A stretch of DNA of 64,000 nucleotides from Durusdinium trenchii (Eukaryota > Sar > Dinophyceae > Suessiales > Symbiodiniaceae), in assembly GCA_963970005.1 (NCBI GenBank), contig CAXAMN010025339.1:579689-643688 (forward strand), in the 5' to 3' direction. Both the position numbers and the translations under genes were made by a program. Positions 1-12,059 of this stretch are shown in pieces; the first letter of the stretch is position 1; every line of letters starts with the position of its first letter. Under the pieces are notes generated by a model. The model made no database searches. It was not told the DNA's origin and saw nothing but the letters and a program-made list of their open reading frames with translations.

Positions 1-175
1 CACTCACACTCACACTCACACTCACACTCACACTCACACTCACACTCACTCACCCACACTCACCCTTACCCACATTCACTCTCACTCACCCACACTCACT
101 CTTACCCACATTCACTCTCACTCACAATCACACTCACTCACTCACCACCACCGCCACCGTCACCACGATCCCCAC
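1..175. repeat. CACACT / CACTCAC microsatellite
   Basis: The window opens inside a simple repeat. About eight CACACT hexamers decay into CACTCACCCACACT variants and end in CACCAC/CACCGC triplets. No coding function is seen. The array is cut by the window edge, so its full length is unknown. Confidence 0.95.
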
Positions 176-279
176 CTTGATCACCACCATCACCTCTCTG
201 GACCCCAATGCGTCTAGATCTCTAGACTTTCTGCTTATAGACCTCACGCACACTGATTGGTGTCTCTTACCAAGATAGT

Positions 280-1640
280 GAATTTTTAATATTGATAATA
301 CATATCTATTTGCGAAAACATTCGTACGATAAATATTCTGCTATATTCTATGAAGGAAGAATTGGAAGACTATGGATTTCAACTAATCGACATGATAATT
401 TTCTCATAAGCACCAACATTCGATTCATTTTAAGGATGGCACTCCGGTCCCTAAGGAAGCATTACCCGAAAGGTTAACATTCGGATTGAAATCGAAAATC
501 AGGTGGCCACCTGGAAACGTATGTATGTCTTGTCAATTGTCTTGCCCGCTGAAAAATCGTTTACATTAGCATGATCAAGTCCAAATTGTTGTATGGCTTG
601 GAAATGGTTGAGCTCATTCGCGCTTTGTTATCGAAATTCGAAGTGCGCCAATTACGTGGTCTCCGCAAGCTCCTACATTTAATTGCCATTTATACAAATA
701 GAAGAAATTCTAATATGTAAATTTATAGAAGGTTCAATATTCATGCTGCAGGACGAAATAACGAATCGAAATTCACCTGATCAATAGACCAATACCTATA
801 CAATAGGAAAATTTTATTCATTTCTCTTATTCTGAGGGCCGACAATGATGATCCGATAAACAAATTACGTTTCGTAAAGACAATGCTTTTCCATATCGAT
901 CATACATAATAGTCTTTTTATTTATTCCATGAATCGATAAAATCAGCTCCTCATCGAGGCTCGAAGCAGACTATTCTAGCCTTCTTATTATCCTTTGTGG
1001 CGATTATTATATATATATATTATATATTCATATATGTTAGATATATTCCTCGTCATAGAATCATAATATTTCATATATTTGTTTTATATTAGGTATTTTA
1101 CATATTTTCATTTTAGCAAAAAATAAATATCAAATAAATATTCTCCTCGGAAAGCGGTTTGTAATCAATTTATTTAGACCTTTCTATAATATATATTATT
1201 TTTTATATTTTATAAATAGAATATCAATATAATAAATCTATAAATATTATTCAAAAATAATACATCAAAATATAAAACAAAATCAATTTACTATCAATCA
1301 ATATTCATAAACTAATTTAAAATATCGAATACTCAAAAATCGTTCGAATTAAAAAATACGAATATCAACAATATATAATTTTTAAATATGTCATAATAAA
1401 TCCATAAATATATTTCATTTTAAATATTAAGAATAAAGATCAAAAAAATATATCTATAAATAGATTATTCCTATATACATATATTAAGATAATCAATATT
1501 CTAATTTTTTATTTATAATATCTTATATAATATTTCGAAATAAAATTATATAATCAATATATTCTAAATCAACAATAATTCTCTAATTCAATTTTGATAA
1601 TTATATATTAATTTACTAGGGTCGGCCCGCTGTTTACAAC
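280..1640. other. AT-rich tract without genes
   Basis: This stretch becomes strongly AT-rich, especially after about position 1000, where runs of TATA and AATAT dominate and G or C is sparse. No ORF with protein-like composition was found; the only ORF here, at 292-477, is 61 codons. The composition is unlike most of the window, which is near balanced. The right edge is abrupt, at about 1620, where the sequence turns GC-richer. It could be a decayed AT-rich repeat, organelle-derived or foreign DNA, or an assembly join; the sequence alone does not decide. Confidence 0.7.
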
Positions 1641-1824
1641 AACGGAAAAATTCGATCCTCAAAATTCGAAACCGATAGACCAACAAATGAACAAATTGAG
1701 AAACCGACAAACCACGGACGGACCTTTCTTTCCTTCTTGGCCGTCAGTAGGGAGCATGGGTCTGGCTACCATTCATCGCATCAACGGTTTTCATGTAATA
1801 ACAGAGCACATTCTGTGTGATCGG

Positions 1825-2718
1825 TCACGACAGCGGCACTCGCTGCCGCCCGATTCTGTTGCAGATCTCATCGATCACTTTCTGCAAGTTCCTTGTCACC
1901 TGCAGCAGCCTTTGTGGCGGATGGCGAGCAGGACATAGGTCAGTGTCACAGATCGCAGAGCGTTGCGCCAGGTAGTCGAGGCACTGGGCTATAGATTTCA
2001 AGAATTGGTCTCGAGTGCCAAAGCCGCCATCCACCCAAAGTTCGCCGATCCTGTCCAGCAGCACCTTCATACTAAGGCCCTGATCCGGAAACAAATATAT
2101 GGACTTTGCTGCAGTTGCTTTTGTCAAATTTTCCCGGCTGATCCGTTGCCATGCAGCCCGAGCTCCTGAAAAGACCAAAGGTTGCAGGGACGCCAGCCGT
2201 TGTGATTGGCCGCTTTGCAAGCCATGGATTGTTCAACGAGGTTGAGGATCGATTCCCCGATGCTCTGCAACACGGCCCGGGCGTCGGCTGATATCCCACC
2301 GTTGAAGCTCTGGACCAATGTCACCGTCGTCATCATCAGGCTCGGGTGCAATGTCTGGCATCTCATCTGTTGGCTTAAAATGTTCTGCATGCGTATTCCG
2401 AGGAACACCTGCCGTCTGTCCCCATACCATGTCCGAGTCGATCGTGGCCAGATATGCGATGCACCAAGCCGGTGGTGTCCTTGCCGATGTGTCATGTAGG
2501 CGGTCGCGCAGCAAGCGACAGATGCCACGACCACCCGAAAGCACCACATATGCACAAGCCAGTGTCAGCATAGAGCCGCACAGTTCGACGGTCTCCCAGT
2601 GATGATCGTGAATTAAGATTCTGGAGGTCAAAGTCAGCAGTGCAATGGCAACATGCCGCATGCGATGCGAGTGCGACCCGCCAAGTTGCCTGCAGCCAGC
2701 CAAGGGCGGGCACGGCAA
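1825..2718 (-). pseudogene. Hypothetical ORF interrupted by one in-frame TGA
   Basis: Two minus-strand ORFs, 2718-2233 and 2220-1825, share one reading frame and are separated by a single TGA at 2233-2235. Reading through would give one frame of almost 300 codons. The upstream half has two weakly hydrophobic stretches, which could be membrane segments, then an acidic patch (PEPDDDDGD). The downstream half has mixed helical composition. I recognise no family. It fills the only GC-balanced island between two AT-rich tracts. It may be a decayed gene, two exons, or chance; overlapping frames are also open, which lowers confidence. Confidence 0.3.
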
Positions 2719-2844
2719 CAGGGGTAACAGGACGTCCAGATATCATTCCAAACCAGCCATTCAGAATCCAGCCCAAATCCGTCCAGAATTACGCTAAACT
2801 CGGTCCCTTGTTCGAGAGGTCTGAGGCACCATGCGGATAGCATA

Positions 2845-4580
2845 TTCCTAAATATAATATACAAATATACCATACAGATTATAATATTTTAGCATATATT
2901 TGATAAGCTATTGGATTGTATGTTTTCAGCTGGGACCTCCTGCAAGGGCAAGGTAGCAATCTCCCTGGGCTTTAGCTTCGCCTTCCAACCCAACCGCAAA
3001 ATTCGTGGATAAACCCACGGTAAAAAACAGAAAGGCATACAAAAAAACAGTGCAAACGATCGGTAGAAAAAACTCCGATTTTCCAGACCATGAGAACCGA
3101 AAATGTTTGCATTACTTTGAAAATTTTGGAAAACAAAATTGATGTCGCGAATATATACCGTGCCTAGCATTATTTCGATTATTTATGACTTCAAGATTCT
3201 GACCCCCGGAAGCAGTTACGCCTCTGCCGAGCCACACGCAAGTGGCAAAATGGTTGCAGCAACAGGACTACTATGGTAAAGAATTGAAAATCGAGCTGAT
3301 TAGGGCACCATCAATTTTGCGTGCTAGTAAAGAAATTTCTTTCTTTTCATAATAGAAATTGTCTCCAATTTACAGATAATATTGTGCAGATGTCCATGAT
3401 GCTTACAAAAAGCACCGTATAATCTAATTATGCTAATTTGCGCAAAATTATCTCGCATTTGCCAACAATGCCAAAACCTTTTCTTAAAGTTGCAAAAGGC
3501 AACTCGAACAGAAGGTCATTCAAAACATAGAATAAATGACCAGTGTAATTACAACAAGCCAGAATGAATAATGCACATATGTTATATCAAAAGATGCAGA
3601 TCGAAAATAAATCAATACAATGTTGCCAAACAAACGGAAAAAAATCTTTCAAAACATCAAATAATTTTTTATTTAATCGATATAATAATAACACACAAAT
3701 GCATTCTATCAAAATATCAAATATAAATATTATATTTATAATGAATTTATATTCTAGTAATGTACGACGCATATATCCGAACATTAGAAAGGAAAATGCT
3801 AACGCACGCGTCCAAGAAATATTCCATAAATATATAAAAGCGAAATATAAAATATAAATCCAAAATCGATCGTTACGAATAAATTCGAAATAAATCATAA
3901 TTTATTTGCAATATGCTATATGGAATTCGAATGCGCAATCGACGATATCGGAACGTAAAATTATTTAATAATACATATTCCGAAACAAAAATAACATATA
4001 TAAAATAATTGAATTATTCTTTATATAAAAAAATCGAAATATATAAAATAATCTATTTATTTAAAAAATTTAAAAAACCGGACCGCGACGGAATATATAA
4101 AACAAATATATATAAAACAACCAAAATTAAAAATAGAAAAACCAAAATATAATAAATAATCCAATTATTTCGATTATTTTATTTCAAAAATCCGTATATA
4201 TCTATTCGATCGTATTCCAATTTATATTATTAAACAAAATAAATATATTATTAAACAAAATAAATATAAATAAACAATTATATTAAATATACATATTTCT
4301 TATAAAATTCATTATATCAATATCGATATTCAAAGAATATTTATAATCTTTTTTATTTAAAATTCTAAATATAATATATTATATTAATATTATTAATTAA
4401 TTGTTATATATTTATATTTTAGGGAGTATTGCATCTTCGTAATCGTTCTCTTCGTTCCTGCATTCATTGAAAGATTCATTGCCATCTATATTAATGATAT
4501 ATTCTTTGAATATCATTTGTTGTTCAAAAGATGTGATTTTTATTTATGGATATCCATGAAATTTCCCCTAAAGAATCCCA
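2845..4580. other. Second AT-rich tract with a 21-bp tandem duplication
   Basis: After 2845 the base composition falls again to mostly A and T, most extreme between 3560 and 4430, with frequent AATATCGA-like words. A 21-base unit beginning ATATTATTAAAC is present twice head to tail at 4224-4244 and 4245-4265 without a mismatch. ORFs here are under 105 codons and rich in I, N, K and Y, as expected from AT-rich DNA. No gene is supported. Confidence 0.65.
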
Positions 4581-5413
4581 ATAATCATTGAATTCACGGG
4601 CCTGAGGGCTCATGAGCGTGGATGATCTTGGCACTTTGTCATGGCAAAGGCAAGCACCCAAGCGTTGGCAGTAGTTGCTTGCGCACACCACCTGCCAGGC
4701 AACATGATTGTGTGATTCACTTTTTTGGCGTGAGGCGCTTGGCGCTTGGCCGTCAGAAAAATGTACTCACGCCTCGTCAAGACTCACCAAACCCAACACT
4801 GAGAAAGCATGCATTCCACAACGTTCCGCCATGAGTCTGTCTCATCCAGCAGTCAAATCTTTCAAGGTTAAAGTTTTGATTTACTCAAGGGCCTCCAGGG
4901 CAAACGGACAATTTCACCTTCGTGAAAATTGTCAGTGATTGGATCATATTGGACATATTTCCACACCGACTGCACGCATTCTGACTGATGCCTTGGACTT
5001 GGACTGCTGCAGTGGGCTCATGATGCTCATGCTGGGCACATGAGCCTCATTCAGATGTGGCCGAGCTAGCAGCCAGCTCGCACTTTCTCACAAGATTGCG
5101 GCTTCTCTGCTACTTCGCTGTCATGATCACCAGATTCACACGCTGAAAAAGCTTACAGCATCTGGGTCTACGACTTTGCTTGCACCCAGCTCGTCGCACC
5201 GCACTGACTCCTGAGCACAGGTCCAAGAACACTTGAATGACACTCAGGCGCTCCCTTTGCAGCCCAGAGTCCAAAGAAACCCAATCCATCTTCAGAAGGG
5301 AGGCGCTCCCTCCTCGTGTGAGTGGAGAGGGAATTGGCCACCCTACATGGGTGGCCCATTCTGCATCATGCGTGTCTGGCGCATTCAAGTCGAGCCGACT
5401 GTGTGCTGGTATG

Positions 5414-8400
5414 TCACCAGCTCATACATTGCAACCCACCATCCCCCAACAAAAGGGTGTCTTGCCATGTCTTACGCACCCCAAGGGCCCGGCCCTTCAA
5501 GAAGTTCACCACCTCTACGATTCCAGGTCGCTTCAATGGATCTTCATTCGTCATGTGAGAGATCACCTCCAACATCTCCTCAGTCACCCGACGAGACCGC
5601 CGTTGACTTGCAAAACAAACGAACAGCATAGCAGCCTGATGATATTTGTTGGGATCTTTAGTATTGATCCAATCTGCAAATCTCAACGTTGCCTGGGTAT
5701 GGCACAGGTTCTTTCAGCGCAATCCGAGGAAAATTGAAAACACACCAATTACCGCAAGTGAGACTGAAAACGCCTCGCTCAATTGTATTGTATGTTTCTA
5801 TATATGTTTCTATTTGTCTGCTTCAGTGAGAAGACTGTTTTTGGGGATGTTTCAAATGCTACAGTACTTCGTCCTCCAAGGAGGATGGACCCACATGGAT
5901 GCTTGCCGTGGTTCGGAACAAAGCGTGTGTCTTGCTGACTGTAGTTCCTGCAACGCTCCACCCAATTCACACTGCATGGCGTTCAGCTTGATGAAATGTT
6001 GTTTGATCTACAAGAACATTGAATATTTGCATCCTTTCAGTAGCACTCCAGGGCATATCTCTGTTGCTGTCTTGCATGTCCATCATTGAGTGGATGATTT
6101 TTTGGCCAACCAAGCGAATTCATGCAAACTCGAACTCAAAAAGAAACACGCTTCCCTACCAGACTCTGAATTTGGATCCACAAACAAGGAATTGGTCCTC
6201 CTTCACAACTTGCAAAGTTCGGCCCAGGGAATACACGTCCGCCTTCAGGCCGTTGAAAGCACCTTCACACTGCGCCAATGATCGAAACTTTTATTTCAGG
6301 GGTTCAATGTCCAGCATACAAAGTTTGACTGACTGGATCGTTACACGTGCTTTACAGATGAGAATCAGCTACATCGAGGAAGGCACTGACATCAAACAAA
6401 CTCTCTGTGGTTCGAAGGTGCATGTGAAGGTGGATCTAGCGTTCGATATTCACTACCTTATAAATGATACCATCTACAACCTTCAGAACATCATGTAAAG
6501 TGTACACCCACCCTTAAAGCGCAAGCACAAAGAAGAGCATGCAGTTGTCATGATTGACCTGCAAAACAAGTGTTTGCTTGTGAAGCTGAATCAGTTGGTC
6601 AAGAATAGAAAAGGATTGCAGTTGATCTTCCTTGGCTCGGACTTGGATAGGAAACGGGGAGTGGGAGAGCAGCAAAGAGACGTGAAGCAGTTCTGCACAG
6701 CATGAAGCGGGGAGCGACCTTAACTGTTCTGCAATTTCATTGGTACCCCCCTGCAGACCAACATGGACCCTGAGAATTGACCCGTGGTTTCGACCATGGA
6801 TGAGTGCTGCACGCCCCCAAGCGCCAACCCTGAGCTCGGCAACAAAGACCATGGACATCCATGGACCATAGGGGCATCTGGATGCATCTGGTTTCTTTGC
6901 ACTGGTTGGATCATCTGCAGTCGGTCCTGTCGGCACCTCTTGAATCCCCTTCTGCCATTCCCTCATCAAAACGCACGCCTCCGCCCTCCACTTCAGGAGC
7001 TCGGAAATGTGGGGTGCCACATTTGCCCATCATTAGCTGTCTCGCCTCAGCAAACTCATCTGAGATTAAAAACACGTGCGCCGCGTGCGCCCCATTGGAT
7101 GCAAGATTGATGCAAGTGGTTTGCCCTGCACGTCTCAGATTCCATGTCTAACCAACAGGTGGCGACATCCTCTGACTGAGGACAAACACATATTCCATAC
7201 ATGTCCACACAACATTGGAGACATGAAGCCTGTATGTGCGTGATTACACCTGACGTAAAGCCAATGAACAAACAGCAAAAAAGAACTAAAGTAACTAAAA
7301 AAGAAACAGGAAACCAGGAAACCTATATGCAGACCACAAAGCTGCAAGATGCTGCAAGCATGTTGGAGGAGAGTGTTAGCTTTCGACTCAAAAAGGATCT
7401 AGAAACGGTTTGTCTGCACAACAAATGAAAGTTTCAGGTCAGGAGGCATCCTGGAGCTCGCACGAGGTGACAAAGTCGCAGAGGCGCACATCTCCTTCGA
7501 CTTCGGTGACAATTCGAAGAAAGACGTGGAACAACAGCACCCACCAATCAAAGGCTTTACGCACAAGGATTTGCAAAACCCTTCTATTGGCGATGTGGAT
7601 CAATTGGCACAATTGCCTCCCGAGCGACTTGCTAAGCGTTCAACACAGAACGACCACGCATCTGCCTCGATGTTTCAAGATGTTTGAAGCCTTTGATTTG
7701 TCTGAACTCTAAGCACTCCTTCACCAGAGAGGAGGACATTGTCGGGCTTGAGATCAAGATGGACCACTAGCTTTGAATGCCTCAGCCACCAAATACTACA
7801 TGAAATCAAGCGAGAATGAATGCTGGTGAACCTGGCGAGATATACAGTATATATACATGTATTATATTCATGCCGCGAGCTCAACAACGCGACTCAATCT
7901 GTCAGGACAAGGAGACGGAGACGCTTGGCGCAGCTAAGGTACAATTGCTGAACTGCCTTTCAGGGAGAAGTGGCCCAGAACCAGAAGAAGGCTGTCAGGC
8001 TATCAATCTCAGAAAGAAGTGTGCGATATTATTTCTTGACATGCCAATTGTTACAGATTTGAATGACATGGTTTCGGAATGTGTCGGATTTTCGGACTGC
8101 ATTGAATATCGTTGAATGCACCACCCGGTGAAACCACTCGCCTGGCAGAGCTGCAGGGCCACTGGGTCGGCCTTCCGAGGGAACTTCTCCAAGAACACCG
8201 CCAGTCGTCCCCCCGCACAAAGCTCCAGGACCGTCCAGAAGTCCGTGTCGGTGTCGCACACACCTCTAGGGCCGTTCATCGGATGGTGGTGATGGTGGTC
8301 ATGTCATGTCGACATCACGCAGACGTTGTCAAAAAGAAGAATGGTTCTATTGCCTTACAGATCTTACAGTATGCTTTTGCATGCTTTTGCTCATCTTTGC

Positions 8401-9530
8401 TGGCACATGTTCACAGGTTGAGGCATCTGCCCACATCCAGGGATGATCACAAATCGTGCGCCACCAAGCAACACGGAATAGTGTCACAAAACGTACCACT
8501 GTGATGTTCGCGGTCCATGGTCCCTTTCGTCACATATATTTGCAGTTGGGCTGCCATGCAGTCTCACCACATATGGCGCCTTGCTAAGCTTCTGAAGCAT
8601 TTTCACTTCCTGGGACGAAAGTCGGAACCTCACCAAAGCTGGCCTCATGTTGGTGCAGATGTGTTCTTTTCTCATCTTGCTTGCAGAAGCGACAATGTGG
8701 TTCTCAAAAACACGTCCTTCGTGAAAACAGTTTAACCCCCAGAAAGTGCAGCTACTTGCTTGGATAGTGCCGAGCTTCATTGATGTAGTCACCAGAGCGA
8801 TGCACTTCACATCCCTTCTGAATTCTCTTGCCAGCAACGGTCAGCCCTGTTCGCCTGGAGGGTGGAATCAAAGCAAGAAACTTCTAACATTCAGGAATGG
8901 TTTCGAATGCTATTTTCCAAGCGAGATTTGGGCAATTATCGAACAATGTGTCCAATAAGTCCAGTCCACACACATCCACCTAATTGTGTATAGATGTCAA
9001 TAGGACATGAGGGACGTAAGTCTGAGAATGCCCAACTGCTTTAAAAACTGAGAAGATAGAGAATATATGAGAATATGTTTTATAGATGTCTGAGTGTCTG
9101 ATCAAACGAAAGTCACCAATGAGGCAGCGAAACACCAACTCCACAAGGCTCGGCCTATGGCGCAAGCGAAAAACCGCTGACATCGGTGTCTCCTCGGAAG
9201 GTGTCAATGGAGGACGAGACTGTACGATGCCACTTAGCCAGTTCAACAATGGACGTGTGGTTGCACCAAATCAAGATTTCTTTGGAAACATCAAACTCTT
9301 GTCACCATTTGTCACCTACAATGTTACTTACTTCAACAAATGGTGCCTCAACATGTTTCAACATCCAAATGTGGTTGTTTGACCGCCCAGCGGCATCCAG
9401 GAGATCCAACTGCTCAAACTCCTCCAACTGCAGAACTCTCACACCGCCGCTAAGCGGTGTTGGCGCCGATGGTGCCTGGAAGAAAGCTCCAAAGCCAGCA
9501 GCCAAGCCAGACCACCCGGCTTGAATTTGC
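5414..9530 (-). CDS. Multi-exon serine/threonine protein kinase gene
   Basis: Seven minus-strand segments carry eukaryotic protein kinase motifs in the expected order along about 3.2 kb, and a further upstream exon may belong. They are: a helix-C-like segment (8540-8609), the hinge (8142-8264), the catalytic loop HLDLKPDN (7707-7790), a DFG-position motif reading CDFV (7440-7515), the activation-segment end GTPHFRAPE (6940-7030), the helix-F motif ADVYSLG (6180-6275) and the final RP-containing helix (5485-5592). The product should phosphorylate Ser/Thr. The glycine loop and the ATP-binding lysine were not found. The odd point is DFV in place of DFG. The order, the spacing and the GC donor of one exon argue for a real gene, not chance. 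The subfamily is not recognised. The pieces between are introns. Confidence 0.75.
5485..5592 (-). CDS. Kinase exon: C-terminal lobe end
   Basis: The frame reads VTEEMLEVISHMTNEDPLKRPGIVEVVNFLK, given here only by its ends: it starts VTEEML and closes DPLKRPGIVEVV. The pattern MTxxDPxKRP is subdomain XI of protein kinases, with the conserved Arg that salt-bridges the APE glutamate. A short tail follows to a stop at 5414. Confidence 0.75.
6180..6275 (-). CDS. Kinase exon: helix F motif ADVYSLG
   Basis: The frame contains NGLKADVYSLGRTLQVV, the kinase subdomain IX motif with the invariant Asp that organises the catalytic loop. It sits downstream of the APE exon on the same strand. Confidence 0.7.
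6940..7030 (-). CDS. Kinase exon: activation segment end GTPHFRAPE
   Basis: The minus strand reads CGTPHFRAPEVEGGGVRFDE. GTxxxRAPE is the P+1 loop and APE motif of Ser/Thr kinases; the Thr is typical of Ser/Thr, not Tyr, specificity. A short acidic and glycine-rich insert follows. Confidence 0.75.
7440..7515 (-). CDS. Kinase exon: DFG position (reads CDFV)
   Basis: The minus strand gives EGDVRLCDFVTSCELQDAS before a stop or donor. The pattern strand-LCDF matches the metal-binding DFG motif, but the glycine is Val. The catalytic Asp is kept. It lies between the catalytic loop exon and the APE exon, as required. The Gly change could affect activity or mark a distinct subfamily. Confidence 0.6.
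7707..7790 (-). CDS. Kinase exon: catalytic loop HLDLKPDNVLL
   Basis: The frame reads VVHLDLKPDNVLLSGEG, the catalytic loop of Ser/Thr kinases, with the base Asp, the Lys and the metal-binding Asn present. Leu replaces the usual Arg of HRD, which removes the RD arginine that contacts the activation-loop phosphate. This is the clearest kinase signature in the gene. Confidence 0.8.
8142..8264 (-). CDS. Kinase exon: strand 5 and hinge
   Basis: The translation contains DFWTVLELCAGGRLAVFLEK, the hydrophobic strand 5, hinge and start of helix D of a kinase (compare the generic pattern [IV]xELxxGGxLxxxL). The exon ends in CTCTGCCAG followed by GCGAGT, the non-canonical GC donor common in dinoflagellates. 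Its start follows a CTAGAG acceptor near 8264. Confidence 0.7.
8540..8609 (-). CDS. Kinase exon: helix C region
   Basis: The minus strand reads EVKMLQKLSKAPYVVRLHG. A glutamate followed by a leucine-rich helix and then a PYVVRLHG strand matches helix C and strand 4 of protein kinases, where the Glu pairs with the ATP-binding Lys. The exon begins right after a CCCAG acceptor at 8609/8610, fitting the AG|G rule of dinoflagellate introns. The other end is uncertain. Confidence 0.65.
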
Positions 9531-9532
9531 AT
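9302..9532 (-). CDS. Candidate upstream exon of the kinase gene
   Basis: The minus frame is rich in L, E, Q and D (for example VRVLQLEEFEQLDLLDAAG) and continues to a segment ending NIVGDKW. The composition is protein-like and lies on the same strand, directly upstream of the kinase exons, so it may encode the region before the kinase core. No domain is recognised and splice limits were not resolved. Confidence 0.4.
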   Translation of the reverse strand: MQIQAGWSGLAAGFGAFFQAPSAPTPLSGGVRVLQLEEFEQLDLLDAAGRSNNHIWMLKHVEAPFVEVSNIVGDKW

Positions 9533-9599
9533 GGAATTCTCTCATACGTAAAATAAAGTACAATAAATAAAGGAGTGGGAAGGCTCTGGACTTCGTGTT

Positions 9600-11990
9600 C
9601 TTACTGTTGCATCTGGTGTACAATGGTGAGAGGGGAACCCAACTCGAGTCCTCCTTGCCCACAGCTTTGCCAGTCGACCTGGCGGTCAACTTTAAAAATG
9701 TTCATGAAGAAACTAAAATGGTTACTGTATATACTCCACGGCGTTTGGTTTGAGAGAACTAGCGATGTCTTCCCCATTGCCCAACAGCCGAAAATGCGGA
9801 GCTCTACGTTTAGCTCGTTCAGTCGCGCCTATCTGGTTTGACACAAACACCTGTGGCAAGCACCAAAAGAAGCAGCGAGGCAGTTGCAAAATCCAACAGC
9901 ACGGAGATACTTGCGGGGTCTACCTGCTACGAACATCCTGAGTGGATCATCAGGTCTATGCAGGTATTATCATTCAATGTCAAATTGCCATATCTGCCCC
10001 AAACAATCGACTCCTTCCAGTCTAAAAACAGCTTGTCATGAGTCAGAAGGTATGTTGCAGGTGTCTTTGTAGTCGTTGACACACGGGTCATCAGTCAAGG
10101 TATATAGTTAATATAAATAAGCATTATATAGCTGCGTCAACGCTGCATATGTCTGTCCCCTCATTGCATGTCTTTCTTTTGCATCTTGTGTTTGTGTTTT
10201 ATCTGCTTTCAAGTGTACGAGTTGTATATACTACAGAATCGCTTCGCCGTCACTGCGCCCTCGCCTGCATCTGTGCCGACTTCGGCCTGTACTCTATATA
10301 ATATATATATAGGCGGTACCATGTCACTGGAGATACAGTTTCACAAGTTGGACAGCAAGAAGATGCAAAGGGTGATACTGTCTACTTGGGGCAAAACAGT
10401 CGGGGGAGAAGTCGAAATCCACTGTCTACTTGGGTCAAAACGTCAAAACAGCTGGGACTTTGTCAGCTTCGTCTTACGATGTCGAATGGACTGAACAATG
10501 ACTGCAAACGGCACCTTCGCCGGAGCCGTCACACTGCTCTCTGGCGGATCCTAGCAGCTCTCGGGCTGTTGCGCAACTATGTGAAAAGTCATCCAAGATC
10601 ATGACAAAGTGAGTATTTATGTTTTATATAGTAAGTCAGGATCAAGCTACGAGATGCAACGAGTACACCACCCAGTATGAATGCCTAGATCGCACCCATT
10701 GCTTGCTACAGCTACACCCTGCGACCGTGACGCCTGCAAGGGCACCACTGCATGGCTCGCTCCGCAACCCATGGCACCAGCGCGTCGTGCAAAGGGGCCC
10801 GGACAGCCCCAAGTCACTTGGTGCCTTGTTCTTAGATCTTAGAAGTAGTGGGTAATGCTTTGAGAAAACCTCGACTCAAGTGCCAAGCTTGATTCAGAGT
10901 CGTCAGAGTCTTCATAATTAGGGCAAGCTGATTGGAGATTGTGCACATCATGTCATATGGCACAGAAAGGCTGCAAATCAAGCCAGTGGCTGATCTCCCT
11001 TCTGGTGTTCGTTTGTGCTGTAGTCGTTCGTCCGTTCGGTGCTAGGTCTGTGCTACTTCAACCCTGAAACAAGTGAACAATAGTGAACATATCCGTACTG
11101 TTCCGTACTGTAAATCTCCTGCTCTTCGACGGTTGTCATACCCAGTAGTGGATTCAGGTGAAACCAAGCTGAAAAGCCAGCAAACGCCAGTCATCTCCAG
11201 AGAGTGTTATATGTTGGGTAGTCCATCGCCCGCTGCAAGCAAACGCTCAATTTGCTGTCAGAAGCAAACCCAAGCCATCGGATCGATGTTTTCATGTTCG
11301 AAAGGGAGGCAAAAGTGTGTGCGACGAGCGATGCCTTGTTTTCCTTCGCTGTTCAGAGGTCCGTCCAGCGAAACGTTGAGCCACTTGCCAGCTGTACAAG
11401 GTTCGGCAGCCACGGTGATCGAACAACCAATATCGGTACTTTTTGTTGCACTCAGTGACGGTACCTAGTCAGCTGCTCTTTTGAACAATCTCATGCTGAA
11501 CCCGTGGAGCGGCTGCAACGGAGTGCCAAAATTCCTAATTTTCGCTAGAAGTTGGCAACTTCCCTGGGGCCAAGCGACTGGATACCACTGGACCCCCTGG
11601 TGTCATCTAATCACAAAAGCGAGCTCGAGATGTTCTACCCTCTTCCACTTTGTGGGTAATTCAACATCTAATTGAAGGACAGTATGATATGAATCATACT
11701 ATGAAGGAGTGCTTCGACAATGAGCCTCCTAAGCATCCGTAATGCAAAGTTGCCTTGAGCCTTGAACATCCTTGAACGACCAAGCAAGCTGCCCACTGTT
11801 TCTCGGGCTCGTCCTGGTGAAGCTTCGCGTTCATCCCACCACACTTCTGAGCCACTACTGAACTAAGCACAAGGACGAGGAATTCTCCGAGACCTCAATC
11901 GCATCTGCGAAATCAGGAAGCTCAATCTTCACATTATAGAAAATACAAAGTTCCCTGCAGTCCGGCAAAGGTCCAGTAGAAGTCATTGAA
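9600..11990. other. Region with no supported gene
   Basis: Short ORFs on both strands overlap each other and show no domain, no consistent composition and no splice-linked order. A short TATA tract lies near 10290. Introns or intergenic DNA is the likely content. Confidence 0.5.
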
Positions 11991-12059
11991 GTCTATCAGT
12001 TCAACTGCCTTTCTTTTTCAACAGTTTCTTGCAGCTTGTGAATTTCTTTTGGGGCTTCA

